The position numbers and the translations under genes were made by a program. From the NCBI GenBank assembly GCA_000314955.1, contig BAEM01000021.1, forward strand, positions 1 through 64,000: DNA of 64,000 bases, written 5' to 3'. The notes beneath the pieces are model-generated. The model did no database searches. It had not been told where the DNA came from and saw nothing but the letters and a program-made list of their open reading frames with translations. This DNA is from Paraglaciecola chathamensis S18K6. GTDB taxonomy: Bacteria; Pseudomonadota; Gammaproteobacteria; Enterobacterales; Alteromonadaceae. This document shows positions 42,878 to 51,672 of the stretch, one piece after another (within the stretch, counting starts at the first letter, position 1; every line of letters starts with the position of its first letter).

Positions 42878-44817
42878 TATTGTAAGCCTCTAACGGGATG
42901 ACCTTCCTCTGGCGGCTTCTCAGCCAGCCATGGGCGGGCTGGCCACAGCCAACCCACAATAGCGAAAAAACTTAGAAAGAAGCCAACCACAAACAAAATC
43001 GGCTTAAACATGAAACCAAGAAAACCAAAACCAACCGTTAACGCTAAAACAAACGGCCAGTAAGTGGGCGATGGCATGATGCACACACCTTGGGGTTTCG
43101 CATCTAGCAGCGTTGTGATGATTATCTCACGGCGATCAGCGCGGATCCCCGTCACCTTATATAAAGGGGCTTTTTGCCATAATGGGGTGCGGCTGCTAAT
43201 AACGGGGAGATGCCTAAAGTTGTAGTTTCGTGGTGGCGATTGCGCCCACCATTCTAAGGTATCTGCATTCCATGGATTATTCCCAGCAGCCCTTGACTTA
43301 TAAGGACTGATAAGCGTGTTAATAAAGGTGAGTAAAAAACCGAATGCCATTAAAAATGCGGCGCAGGTCACGAAAAAGTTAACCTCTCCCCACCCCATAT
43401 TGTGTAAATAGGTGTAGACCCGCCTAGGCATGCCATCAAGCCCAAGTTGATGCATAGGAAAGAAGGTTAGATTTAACCCTATGAATATAAGCCAAAAGCT
43501 CCAGCACCCAAGCCTTTCACTTAACATTGACCCTGTCATTTTAGGGTACCAATAATATAAGCCGGCAAAAAACGGCAGCACGGCTCCCCCGATTAACACG
43601 TAGTGAAGATGCGCAACCACAAAGTAACTATCGTGGGCTTGCATATCGAATGGAATAGATGCTGCCATTACCCCTGTTAGACCACCAATAACAAACACGG
43701 CAAAAAAGCCCATGATGAACAGCATGGGCGTTTTGAATTTGATTTTTGAGCCCCACAGTGTGGCGATCCAGCAGAAAATCTGCACACCACTGGGGATAGC
43801 GATCATAGCGCTCGCCGCGGTGAAAAAACTCAATCCCAAGTGAGGTAAACCTGTGGTAAACATGTGGTGTACCCACAAGCCAAAAGACACGAAGCCAATG
43901 GTGACCATTGAGAGGACGACCGCGGTGTAACCAAACACTTCCCGCTGACAAAACGTGGAAATAACGGTGGATACAATACCAAGTGCTGGCACAACAATGA
44001 TGTACACTTCCGGGTGGCCGAAGAACCAAAACAAGTGTTGCCATAACAATGGGTCACCGCCGCCGGAGGCGACGAAAAACTGAGTGGCAAACGTGCGGTC
44101 GAGGGCCAGCAATACGCTTCCTACCATCACGGTGGGCATCGCAAAAACAATCATGAACGACATAACCAAAATCGACCATACAAAAATGGGCATGCGATTT
44201 AAGGTCATTCCCGGCGCTCGTTGTTTAAGGATGGTGACGATTAATTCGACCGCCGCCGTCAGGGCGGAGATCTCAATAAAGGTGATCATGGTCGTCCAGA
44301 AACTGACCCCTTGCCCCGGTGAATAGTCGATACCGGCCAGTGGAACATAACTAAACCAGCCCGTATCGGGTGCCATGCCTAGAAAGAGCGCCAGATACAA
44401 TGTAATGCCAGCGATTAAATAAACGTAGTAACCAAATGCATTGAGCCGGGGGAACGACATATCCCTGGTACCGAGCATTAAGGGGACTAAGTAGATGCCC
44501 AGCCCCTCCATGGCGGGTACAGCGAAAAAAAACATCATTGTGGTGCCGTGCATCGTCATTATTTGATGATAAAACTCAGCACCCATGAGGGTGTTTTCTG
44601 GCTGCACCAATTGTAAGCGCATCAAGAGCGCCAAGAGCCCACCCAAAGCGAAAAAAATCAAAGAAGTGACAACAAAACGAAAGCCAATCTGGCGCTGGTT
44701 TACATGAGTAAACCAGCCAAAAAAGCCAGGCGGAGACAACCACGTTTTATCCAAGATAGGTTCAGCACCTTCTTGGTCATCAAAAATAGCTTGTTCAGTG
44801 TGTGGGTGATCTTTCAA
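42877..44817 (-). CDS. ctaD: Cytochrome c oxidase subunit I
   Basis: A 646-residue catalytic subunit with heme a, heme a3 and CuB. Ligands seen are the His of YHQIMTMHGTTMMFFFAVP, the CuB/Tyr cross-link motif WQHLFWFFGHPEVYIIVVP, HHMFTTG, and the paired heme His of HDSYFVVAHLHYVLIGG. The Glu of GHPEVY puts it in the A1 group. It is about 100 residues longer than the usual form and ends with two extra helices (WPFVLALTVGFGFLGF, PILFVVGFFLSFFAIVGW), as in caa3/Cyo-type enzymes. TTG start with AAAGGAATC upstream. It pumps protons while reducing oxygen. Confidence 0.93.
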   Translation of the reverse strand: MKDHPHTEQAIFDDQEGAEPILDKTWLSPPGFFGWFTHVNQRQIGFRFVVTSLIFFALGGLLALLMRLQLVQPENTLMGAEFYHQIMTMHGTTMMFFFAVPAMEGLGIYLVPLMLGTRDMSFPRLNAFGYYVYLIAGITLYLALFLGMAPDTGWFSYVPLAGIDYSPGQGVSFWTTMITFIEISALTAAVELIVTILKQRAPGMTLNRMPIFVWSILVMSFMIVFAMPTVMVGSVLLALDRTFATQFFVASGGGDPLLWQHLFWFFGHPEVYIIVVPALGIVSTVISTFCQREVFGYTAVVLSMVTIGFVSFGLWVHHMFTTGLPHLGLSFFTAASAMIAIPSGVQIFCWIATLWGSKIKFKTPMLFIMGFFAVFVIGGLTGVMAASIPFDMQAHDSYFVVAHLHYVLIGGAVLPFFAGLYYWYPKMTGSMLSERLGCWSFWLIFIGLNLTFFPMHQLGLDGMPRRVYTYLHNMGWGEVNFFVTCAAFLMAFGFLLTFINTLISPYKSRAAGNNPWNADTLEWWAQSPPRNYNFRHLPVISSRTPLWQKAPLYKVTGIRADRREIIITTLLDAKPQGVCIMPSPTYWPFVLALTVGFGFLGFMFKPILFVVGFFLSFFAIVGWLWPARPWLAEKPPEEGHPVRGLQ

Positions 44818-44893
44818 GCTGATTCCTTTTTATCATGTGTTTATAACTGTTCTTAACAACGGCCTAGTGCTTTTTAACCGCGTTTGAGTGTAA

Positions 44894-45913
44894 TCAATGC
44901 AGACTTTGTAAGTAGTCAAGCAAATCAGATAACTCCTTGGCATCCAATTGAGACATTGGCATTTTTGCGCCCGGTTTTATGCCATTGGGATCAGCAACCC
45001 AACCGCCTAAATGTGCTCGACTATTTTTTCTGGTAACAGACGCTATTGACTGCCTTGAAGCGAGATGAGTTAAGTCTGGGCCGGCCGTTCCAGCTGCATC
45101 AGTACCCCGAATGGTATGGCATTGGTGACATCCAGCTTCAAAAAAGACGCGCTGGCCCGCGAGTACTTCATTATTTTCTGGAGGTTGTGCTGGCGCTTGC
45201 TGATTCGCTAACCAAGCATCAAATTCAGCTTGAGGCTCAGATACCACTAGAAACCCCATAAGCGCATGTTGCAGTCCACAAAATTCTGCACATTGCCCGC
45301 GAAAAGTGCCTGAAACGTCGACCTCAAACCAACTAGAATTAGTGCGCCCTGGGATCAGATCTGTTTTTCCGTGCAACTGAGGTACCCAGAAACTATGAAT
45401 GACATCACCACTTTCTAAATAAACTTGGATAGGACGATTGATCGGTACATGTAACTCGTTGGCTGTGGTTGCGATAGTATTGGAGTTTTCGTCTAGATAT
45501 TCGATTTGCCACCACCACATCCAACCAGTGATGCGTACTTCAAGTGCGTTATCAGGTGGGCTTGCTGATAATGAACGGCCTAACATTAAGCTACCGCCCA
45601 CTAAACATATAACGGTTACTAGCGGAACCGCGATACCAGCGACTATGACTAAATTGCGGCTGGCAAGGTAACTTAGTTTTGTCGGCTTTTTAGATTTCCC
45701 GCGCCATAAGCCCCACGCCAATAGAAGCATAACAGCCACGAACACCACCACCGCGACCCAAAACATGCTCCACCATATGTAACTGATCCCGCGAGCTTGC
45801 TCCGTTGCTGGTTGAATAGCTGATTGGCTTTGCGCATACGATAAAGGCAACTTTAGCGTTAATAGCACGACTAAATAGATAGCTTTATGATTCAATTTGG
45901 TCCAAAAATGCAT
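44894..45913 (-). CDS. ctaC: Cytochrome c oxidase subunit II with fused cytochrome c
   Basis: A 339-residue protein with signal peptide (YLVVLLTLKLPLSYA), two membrane helices (near residues 45-70 and 92-115), a cupredoxin domain with the CuA site (CAEFCGLQHALMGF, and the earlier His of VIHSFWVP), and a C-terminal cytochrome c domain with heme motif CHQCH and axial Met in AKMPMSQL. The heme fusion defines a caa3-type oxidase. The start at 45913 follows AGG; an in-frame ATG 18 nt earlier is less likely. It is the first gene of the operon. Confidence 0.92.
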   Translation of the reverse strand: MHFWTKLNHKAIYLVVLLTLKLPLSYAQSQSAIQPATEQARGISYIWWSMFWVAVVVFVAVMLLLAWGLWRGKSKKPTKLSYLASRNLVIVAGIAVPLVTVICLVGGSLMLGRSLSASPPDNALEVRITGWMWWWQIEYLDENSNTIATTANELHVPINRPIQVYLESGDVIHSFWVPQLHGKTDLIPGRTNSSWFEVDVSGTFRGQCAEFCGLQHALMGFLVVSEPQAEFDAWLANQQAPAQPPENNEVLAGQRVFFEAGCHQCHTIRGTDAAGTAGPDLTHLASRQSIASVTRKNSRAHLGGWVADPNGIKPGAKMPMSQLDAKELSDLLDYLQSLH

Positions 45914-46539
45914 TTTATGACCTATCTCCATTTGGCTGTACTACCCCATTTACTAAACGCCTGGATACCTAGCGTTTGAAGCATATTCACAAGGTAGAGA
46001 AAAAATTACTTCAGCACCTTGTAATAATTACACACGGCGAACTTCTCGCCTCCACAACATACGCTCCAAAGAAAAACCACTAAGGAACAGCTAACATCCC
46101 ATCACTGTTAAAAGCCGCCTCACCCATTATTTCAAATCAAAAAAATAAAGCGCCGCGCAAAAAACACATTGCTCGGGTGTTTGCATTATTCTCGCCAAAT
46201 CTTCATCCACAAACCGAAGAACCTCAAACACACCCAAATTACTAATCAGAAATTTATGAAGACACCCATGATTAAAGCAATTTATGCAGACAATTATTCA
46301 AGAGCAACTTGTGTAGACAGCCATTTTTAAATCTATACAAAAATTCGAATTTGATAGATGTCGAGATTTTTTGTATATCGAAATGCCCCTTCATACTCAA
46401 TAACTGCACTTTTGAGCTCAACAACTGAAGGTTTTCCATAGAATGTTGAGCGTTGAGAAAGGAATTTGTGTGAACTGATGAAATATAGGCAAGCGCTCAT
46501 GTCACAGGCTGTGCATAAGAAGTATTCGTTGAAGCTAGT
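45914..46539. other. Promoter region of the oxidase operon; RAYT flank
   Basis: A 626-nt gap with no supported gene. The right part, from about 46100 on, has long A-rich stretches and must include the promoter for the oxidase operon, the left part its leader. No palindrome was strong enough to assign to a regulator. Confidence 0.5.
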
Positions 46540-47523
46540 TTAAGCGCGCTTTAGCAGCTTTTTTGCTTTGCCCATCCCGCGTATTCGTTGATGATGAGTG
46601 TGACGCTTGAACGCATTCATCATTTGCTCTGCACCTGCTGCGTAGCAGAAGTGTTTTTCAAATTCAGTGGTTAAGGCTAACCACTGTGCTGAGTCTAACC
46701 CTAGTCTTTCTAGAATAGGGCTTTGAGTGTTATAGATATAACCTGCCTTGTCATCACGAATACAGCGACCCGTGGTATCGATAAGCTCACAGTAGTCTTT
46801 AAGGGAGTAAGCTATTCCTTTGGGCATATTTTCCCTTGAGCTTCCCACAAAGGGCATTAGCGTACTTGGTTGAGGTTGATGATGTTTAGCGGCGTGTATG
46901 CGCTTTTTGATACTGGTGTGTTTTGCTGTTTCAGGTGTTTTGGCGATTTTCGCTCTAATCGGGTTTAAATCTACATAGGCCATACACGCTAGTACTGCAC
47001 TTTCATCTAACAAAGCTTGTGATTTAAATCGCCCTTCCCAAAACCTGCCGGTGCAGTCATCTTCTTTATTGGCTTGACGGGCAATATATTCATTTAAGTC
47101 ACGCATGAACCAGCTGATGTTGTATAAACGTTTTCTGTAGATTTCAACGGTATCATCAAAGGTGATTAACTCTCCTTGGGTTAAGGTATCCCCGTTAATA
47201 AACTTTTGAGTCAGTAACGTACCTTTATGCAGCGTGTGATAACGCTTTAGCACCGATTCGGTATCCCATTTATCAGCTAGGGCTTTATCCACACAAAGCA
47301 CCACATGAGTATGATTGCTCATGACTGCATAAGCGCATATATCAATTGCGAACACGGTAGATAAAAACAACAAACGCGCTTCTACCCAGCCACGACGATG
47401 CTCGTAGCTCTGCCCTGTCAGCGCATTTGTACCACATAAGAAAGACTGGCGAACACAACGGGACACACAATGATAATAAGGCGTATCAATTAAGCTGATT
47501 TGGCTTTTTCGTGACTGAGGCAT
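46540..47523 (-). CDS. REP-associated tyrosine transposase (RAYT), copy 2
   Basis: A 327-residue Y1-type transposase, the same length as the copy at 2873-3856 and nearly identical in sequence (differences include NALT for DKYS near residue 34 and ESVLKRYHT for NEVLRRYHK). HUH motif SNHTHVVLC, catalytic Tyr region DLNEYIARQANK and GRFWEGRFKSQ are intact, so both copies look functional. The leader before the ATG matches that of copy 1 (GACACCCA, ACTACACTT). Four 19-bp tandem repeats lie immediately upstream, beginning within that leader. Confidence 0.9.
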   Translation of the reverse strand: MPQSRKSQISLIDTPYYHCVSRCVRQSFLCGTNALTGQSYEHRRGWVEARLLFLSTVFAIDICAYAVMSNHTHVVLCVDKALADKWDTESVLKRYHTLHKGTLLTQKFINGDTLTQGELITFDDTVEIYRKRLYNISWFMRDLNEYIARQANKEDDCTGRFWEGRFKSQALLDESAVLACMAYVDLNPIRAKIAKTPETAKHTSIKKRIHAAKHHQPQPSTLMPFVGSSRENMPKGIAYSLKDYCELIDTTGRCIRDDKAGYIYNTQSPILERLGLDSAQWLALTTEFEKHFCYAAGAEQMMNAFKRHTHHQRIRGMGKAKKLLKRA

Positions 47524-47594
47524 AACAGTCGCTTAATAAAATGGAACACGCATCAAGTGTAGTTGAGGGATAAAAATTAACCATTTTTATAATG

Positions 47595-47670
47595 GGTGTC
47601 TTGATTATTCATTGGTGTCTTGATTATTCATTGGTGTCTTGATTATTCATTGGTGTCTTGATTATTCATT
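47595..47670. repeat. Four perfect 19-bp tandem repeats
   Basis: GGTGTCTTGATTATTCATT is repeated four times without a gap (47595, 47614, 47633, 47652). There are no spacers, so it is not a CRISPR array. The GGTGTCTT part is the outer end of the RAYT leader (GACACCC on the other strand), the rest is flank, so the tandem array joins element end and flanking DNA. Confidence 0.9.
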
Positions 47671-47730
47671 TAGAAGAAGCGTCGTAAAGGTGACGGGCGA
47701 GAGCCGCTTATTGAGCTTTCTGGGGCTAAG

Positions 47731-48026
47731 AAGAGGTGATGGACATTCTTTGCAAAGTGTTTTTAAGCTTATTTATGAGCGTTCGATTTGTTGAAATTAC
47801 CGAGTGGTCGAAAGTTTGCTTTGAAGCTCCAAACAAAAAACGGTAGAGTTAGTGCAACTCCTGCGACTAGCAGCATAGAAGAGGTGATGGACGTTCGTTG
47901 CAAAGTGTTTTTATATTTATTTATTAGCGTTCGATTTGTTGAAATTACCGAGTGGCCGAAAGTTCGCCTTAAAGCTCCAAACAAAAAACGGTAGGGTTAG
48001 TGCAACTCCTGCGACTAGCAGCATGA
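47731..48026. repeat. 148-bp tandem duplication
   Basis: Unit 1 (47731-47878) and unit 2 (47879-48026) are about 92% identical by eye and directly adjacent. Unit 2 covers the last 36 codons and stop of the membrane-protein gene next door; unit 1 is a spare copy of this tail that still reads LLVAGVALTLPFFVWSFKA followed by the same end. The period is not a multiple of three. Confidence 0.88.
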
Positions 48027-48240
48027 CGCCTGCATAAGGAGTATTGAAGGCCTCACTCAAGAAACCTTGGTGATGAAATTGCTGACGTAATCCCATCAGC
48101 ATCAAAAGCACGCCTAATATGTCAAGTCCGATTAAAGTTATTAGCCGATACGAACAGCGCGCGCTGTGGGCATGTTTTGGCTTTTCAGCCGAATGTTTTT
48201 TGTTGCCTGTCGCGCTCGGTAACGGGAATAAGGTAGCCAT
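47917..48240 (-). CDS. Small membrane protein of unknown function
   Basis: A 107-residue protein, started at the ATG at 48240 (MATLFPLPSATGNKK); an in-frame start 36 nt upstream exists but adds an unlikely polar leader. It has two membrane helices: LITLIGLDILGVLLMLMGL and AGVMLLVAGVALTLPFFVWSF. The C-terminal 36 codons are duplicated just downstream in the 148-bp repeat. The tail RPLGNFNKSNANK is polar. No family was recognised. Confidence 0.6.
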   Translation of the reverse strand: MATLFPLPSATGNKKHSAEKPKHAHSARCSYRLITLIGLDILGVLLMLMGLRQQFHHQGFLSEAFNTPYAGVMLLVAGVALTLPFFVWSFKANFRPLGNFNKSNANK

Positions 48241-48413
48241 CTTGTACTCACAATCAATCATACGATAAATTAACAATTATGTAACAGTTGACCCTAACTC
48301 TCTTTATTAAGTTCCATTTTTATTAGGATACATTCATATTAACGCCCAAATTTATATCCCCCCTTACAATTTTGCATTAAAACTTTCTCGGTGAATGTCC
48401 TGACAATAAGACG

Positions 48414-49364
48414 TTAGCCGGTGAGCAGCGGCTTGAATACTTGTTCCCACATCGATTGGTAACGCTCCTTGTGCCACCCTATGTGCCCTATTCTCTTGTG
48501 ACCTACGTCCTTTGGATTAACCGTCTGACGCGTAATATTTGCGCTGCTAAATTGACTATGCAACATATCGATATTTTTCATAGACATCATTTCATCATCA
48601 CTAAAGGCAATTGCATGAATTGGCACATTCACGTTAGCAAACCGCTCTTTGAGCCATTGCCCTTCTTTTTCTACAGCGTATCCCTCTTTTAAGCACCAGC
48701 GGCGCCATTGCATCATCACGCCTTTTGGTAAATTGCTCATTATATTGAGTTTATCGCCAGGAAAATAACCAAGTAAAGGTACTGTTACCGGCACCAGAAA
48801 ATACCACAAAAACCATGAAACTCGTTTAGTAGGTGTTGAGTTGTACCACCAAGTACCTGTGCCTGCGGCAACAGTAATCGCGCGACTAATTTGTGCTGTA
48901 TTTGGCATCATGCCTAGCATATGTCCGCCAACACTGTGCCCAATCCAAATACACTCAAGGTCGAAAAAATGCCGTTCTACAAAATCAAGTACGGCTGGGC
49001 AGTCATTATATGCCCAACTCAACACGTCGCTCTTACAATACTTCACGTGCTTATCAACCGATAAACCAATACCGTCGTAATCAAATGTGACAACGTCGTA
49101 ACCCAGCGTTGTTAACCATAGCGCGAAATCTTGATAAAGATACTGAGCGACACCAGTGGCTGCGGCAACCACACAAACTCCCTTTACCGACACTTGCTGA
49201 CTGTTAAACACTTTTAACACGATTGAATGGCCTGCATCAGTGACTATTTTGTGCTCGACAACGGACTTACTCACTTCAGCGGCAGTGTACGCGCTATTGC
49301 TTGATTCACTTAATGTTTCAGGTTGCGCTGATTGTGAGATGTCTGTTTGCGTTGCATTGTTCAT
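48414..49364 (-). CDS. Alpha/beta-hydrolase family protein
   Basis: A 316-residue cytosolic hydrolase of the COG4757-like group. The nucleophile serine sits in the elbow WIGHSVGGHMLG near residue 144, an acid is probably in AIAFSDDEMMS, and the histidine is in KRIGHIGWHK near residue 297. A 40-residue polar N-terminus precedes the fold. It is divergent from a MarR gene, and the shared region has three copies of TTTATTTCG, so MarR control is likely. The substrate is unknown; an ester or lipid is the usual kind. Confidence 0.85.
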   Translation of the reverse strand: MNNATQTDISQSAQPETLSESSNSAYTAAEVSKSVVEHKIVTDAGHSIVLKVFNSQQVSVKGVCVVAAATGVAQYLYQDFALWLTTLGYDVVTFDYDGIGLSVDKHVKYCKSDVLSWAYNDCPAVLDFVERHFFDLECIWIGHSVGGHMLGMMPNTAQISRAITVAAGTGTWWYNSTPTKRVSWFLWYFLVPVTVPLLGYFPGDKLNIMSNLPKGVMMQWRRWCLKEGYAVEKEGQWLKERFANVNVPIHAIAFSDDEMMSMKNIDMLHSQFSSANITRQTVNPKDVGHKRIGHIGWHKERYQSMWEQVFKPLLTG

Positions 49365-49423
49365 GACGAGCCTCTTAGTTTACTAGATAGTTGTTTTAGT
49401 CTTACTTTCGCATAAAACCACTA

Positions 49424-49535
49424 TTTATTTCGAATGCAAAACAATTATATTTAACACACGAAATAAAAGCTCAAAAAAGTTCTTCCATAGATTAATTAAA
49501 GCGAATACTGCGTTGCAAATAAGACATTTATTTCG
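49424..49535. promoter_or_regulatory. Three TTTATTTCG boxes in the MarR/hydrolase divergent region
   Basis: TTTATTTCG is found at 49424-49432 and 49527-49535 and as its exact complement CGAAATAAA at 49459-49467. The first two in opposite orientation form an interrupted dyad. The set sits between divergent start codons at 49364 and 49571, the expected place for MarR binding. Confidence 0.6.
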
Positions 49536-49570
49536 TACATTAAATAAATATCAAACGAGAAGTGACCATA

Positions 49571-50020
49571 ATGAAAAAGCAATTAAAAATATTTCACTTA
49601 CTGCAGTTGGCCCACGCCGCGTTGTTTAAAGCAGCCGATAAAAAGCTCAAGAATGAGTTACACATAAGTACCACGCAACTGGCGGTATTATTCTCGTTAG
49701 TAAAACAAGACAACGCACCGATAACCGCTATTGCCGACCAACTCAATATGAGCTACTCCAGTTTATCTGGGGTGATTGACAGAATGACAAAAGCTCAGCT
49801 CGTTACTCGCCAGCGAGCCACTAGCGATGCAAGAGTGCAAAACGTAATTCTACTCCCCAAAGGACAGGAAATAGCTCAGCGCTCAACAGCTAAAGTGCGA
49901 AGTATCAATCATGCCTTATTGAGTGAATTTAGCTTAAATGAGCAAGAGACTATCGCCCGCTTCTTAATTCACGTCGCACAAAACTCTGAACAAATTGTAT
50001 GCGAGGAACAACAGCGCTAA
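49571..50020 (+). CDS. MarR-family transcriptional regulator
   Basis: A 149-residue regulator with the MarR winged helix: STTQLAVLFSLVKQDNAPITAIADQLNMSYSSLSGVIDRMTKAQLVTRQRATSDARVQNVIL (cores ITAIADQLNMSYSSLSGVIDRM and the wing RATSDARVQNV). The ATG at 49571 has GAGAAG upstream; the GTG 9 nt earlier overlaps it and is not used. It is followed 47 nt later by enoyl-CoA hydratase and then the ACT-domain gene. It probably represses itself and the divergent hydrolase in response to an acyl or aromatic compound. Confidence 0.9.
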   Translation: MKKQLKIFHLLQLAHAALFKAADKKLKNELHISTTQLAVLFSLVKQDNAPITAIADQLNMSYSSLSGVIDRMTKAQLVTRQRATSDARVQNVILLPKGQEIAQRSTAKVRSINHALLSEFSLNEQETIARFLIHVAQNSEQIVCEEQQR

Positions 50021-50067
50021 CCAAGCGCTACTTACCCATGCTTTATTAAATCAATAGGAGTCGCAAC

Positions 50068-50829
50068 ATGTCTAAAAACCTCATTGTTTCCGTGAAAAAC
50101 CGTGTTCTGTCTTTAACGATTAATCGCCCAGAACTAAAAAATGCCCTCAACCGAGAGTTGTATGCCTCGTTAGCTGATCAGCTCGAAAGAAGCGACCAAG
50201 ACAAGCAAATTCGCGCGGTTCTGTTAACGGCCAATGGTGACACTTTTACTGCAGGTAATGACTTAGACGACTTTCTTCATCCAATAGAAGAAAGTGGAAC
50301 GCCCTCTGTTATCCGTTTTTTAAAAGCAATTTCAGAATGTGAAACGCCTATCATAGTGGCGGTTAACGGCCCAGCTGTAGGGATTGGCTTAACCATGTTG
50401 TTACATTGCGATATGGTATATGCGGGCAAGCGTGCTCACTTTCGCGCCCCGTTTACTCATGTGGGTTTAGTACCAGAAGCGGCCTCAAGCTTATTGCTAC
50501 CACTTGCAGTAGGTAATGCGTGGGCAAATGATTTATTGCTTGCTGGGCGCACCCTAAATGCTGATGAAGCACTTGCGTCTGGGCTAATATCCCGAGTGTA
50601 TGAAGATGATGTCTTAGTCACTGAAAGCTTAAAAATAGCTGAACAGATAGCAGGCTTAGCACCAAATTCAGTGAAACAATCTAAGCGGCTCATTCGAGGC
50701 GTTAGCACCGAGCAAATTCAGGCACAAATGAAACGTGAGGGAGTTGTTTTTGCACAGCAGCTAGCGTCAGCGGAATTCAAAGAATCGATCGCAGCTTTTT
50801 TTGAAAAACGTGCGCCTAACTTTAGCTAA
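50068..50829 (+). CDS. Enoyl-CoA hydratase/isomerase family protein
   Basis: A 253-residue crotonase-fold enzyme. The oxyanion-hole segments are TFTAGNDLDDF near residue 67 and NGPAVGIGLTMLLHCDMVYAG near residue 105 (cores AGNDLDDF and GPAVGIG). At the usual catalytic positions the second Glu region reads FTHVGLVPEAASSLLLP, with Glu retained. The AGNDLDDF form is typical of the isomerase-like subgroup (AGNDLxDF). It probably acts on an unsaturated acyl-CoA, perhaps of fatty or aromatic origin. It has the ribosome site AGGAG 9 nt upstream and is in one unit with MarR. Confidence 0.9.
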   Translation: MSKNLIVSVKNRVLSLTINRPELKNALNRELYASLADQLERSDQDKQIRAVLLTANGDTFTAGNDLDDFLHPIEESGTPSVIRFLKAISECETPIIVAVNGPAVGIGLTMLLHCDMVYAGKRAHFRAPFTHVGLVPEAASSLLLPLAVGNAWANDLLLAGRTLNADEALASGLISRVYEDDVLVTESLKIAEQIAGLAPNSVKQSKRLIRGVSTEQIQAQMKREGVVFAQQLASAEFKESIAAFFEKRAPNFS

Positions 50830-50847
50830 AGAACTTCAGGATTTCAT

Positions 50848-51240
50848 ATGTCAGGCATAACAGAATTAACTCAACTACTTTCGAAGATGTCTCCACATTT
50901 GCAAGACGGCGAGTACGCCTTTTGCACAACTCAGGGTAACGTGGCGGACTATATGCATTTAAATCCTGTGTGCTTTTTTCAAGAGTCGGAAGGGTTAACA
51001 CTAATATTGTTGGCCGATGTTGCTAAACGAGAATATATCCCTTTTGATGGCACCTATAAACAAATTACCCTGACAGTACATTCAAGTTTGGAGGCTGTCG
51101 GGCTCACTGCTGCGGTAGCGAATAAGCTCACTCAGTATGGCATTAGTGCGAACGTAGTGGCAGCCTATTACCACGACCATATTTTTGTACCTAGTGCGAA
51201 AGCCCCCCTCGCCATGAAAGCATTGGCTGAATTCGCCTAG
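50848..51240 (+). CDS. ACT-domain protein
   Basis: A 130-residue cytosolic protein, pattern of the tandem-ACT family (formerly DUF2241): the first half has DGEYAFCTTQGNVADYMHLNPVCFFQESEGLTLIL (core EYAFCTT), the second half reads TVHSSLEAVGLTAAVANKLTQYGISANVVAAYYHDHIFVP (cores SSLEAVGLTAAV and NVVAAYYHDHIFVP), a hallmark of the group. ACT domains bind amino acids or small ligands. It starts 18 nt after the enoyl-CoA hydratase gene and so belongs to the same transcript. Confidence 0.85.
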   Translation: MSGITELTQLLSKMSPHLQDGEYAFCTTQGNVADYMHLNPVCFFQESEGLTLILLADVAKREYIPFDGTYKQITLTVHSSLEAVGLTAAVANKLTQYGISANVVAAYYHDHIFVPSAKAPLAMKALAEFA

Positions 51241-51255
51241 CAGCTAAAATACCCA

Positions 51256-51510
51256 TTAAAATCGGTAATCACGCTCTACTTTTGCAATGCGCACATGATA
51301 CGTTTCATACCATATGCGTCGCGCTGCCTTTTGATAGTGAATATGCTCAGCATTAGCTCTGCAAAATTTGATGGACGCCACGTCAGCTCAGTAAAATACG
51401 ATAATGCCAAACCCATCTCTAGCAGATTCGATCTCTAAGAAACCGGTTTGTTGTTTGGTTAAAGCCTCAATTTCGTCTGCCATTTACGCATAACCCTAGG
51501 TGTTTTTGCT
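51256..51510 (-). pseudogene. Antibiotic-biosynthesis-monooxygenase-like pseudogene with nonsense codons
   Basis: Read on the minus strand, 51492-51256 gives MADEIEALTKQQTGFLEIES, then ARDGFGIIVFY, a TGA, ADVASIKFCRANAEHIHYQK, and RRIWYETYHVRIAKVERDYRF. The pattern is that of the ABM/YgiN-like heme-degrading and monooxygenase fold. Stop codons TAA and TAG lie just before the Met codon (GYA-stop-MADE), and the TGA replaces the usual Trp. The first 20-30 codons are not recognisable, and a 15-nt direct repeat (GATGTTAAGCAAA twice) lies there. The gene is decayed. Confidence 0.75.
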
Positions 51511-51672
51511 TAACATCTCTTTGCTTAACATCTTTGTCTAACAACGAGGTGAAAATGACAGCGAAGTACGGCAATTTTGGTCTATTCACAAATTGATTGA
51601 ATCACCAATTTAATTTCACCTAGGGCTACGTCGCGCGATTTGAGCAATATAAAAACGCCAAGAGCTTACGTA

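Noticed and set aside
43628-44090. Long reading frames of 86 and 138 codons inside subunit I, same strand
   Set aside because: They overlap the well-supported ctaD gene in another frame and have no family pattern.
47595-47670. CRISPR-like array of four repeats
   Set aside because: The 19-bp units are directly joined with no spacers, and no cas genes are present.
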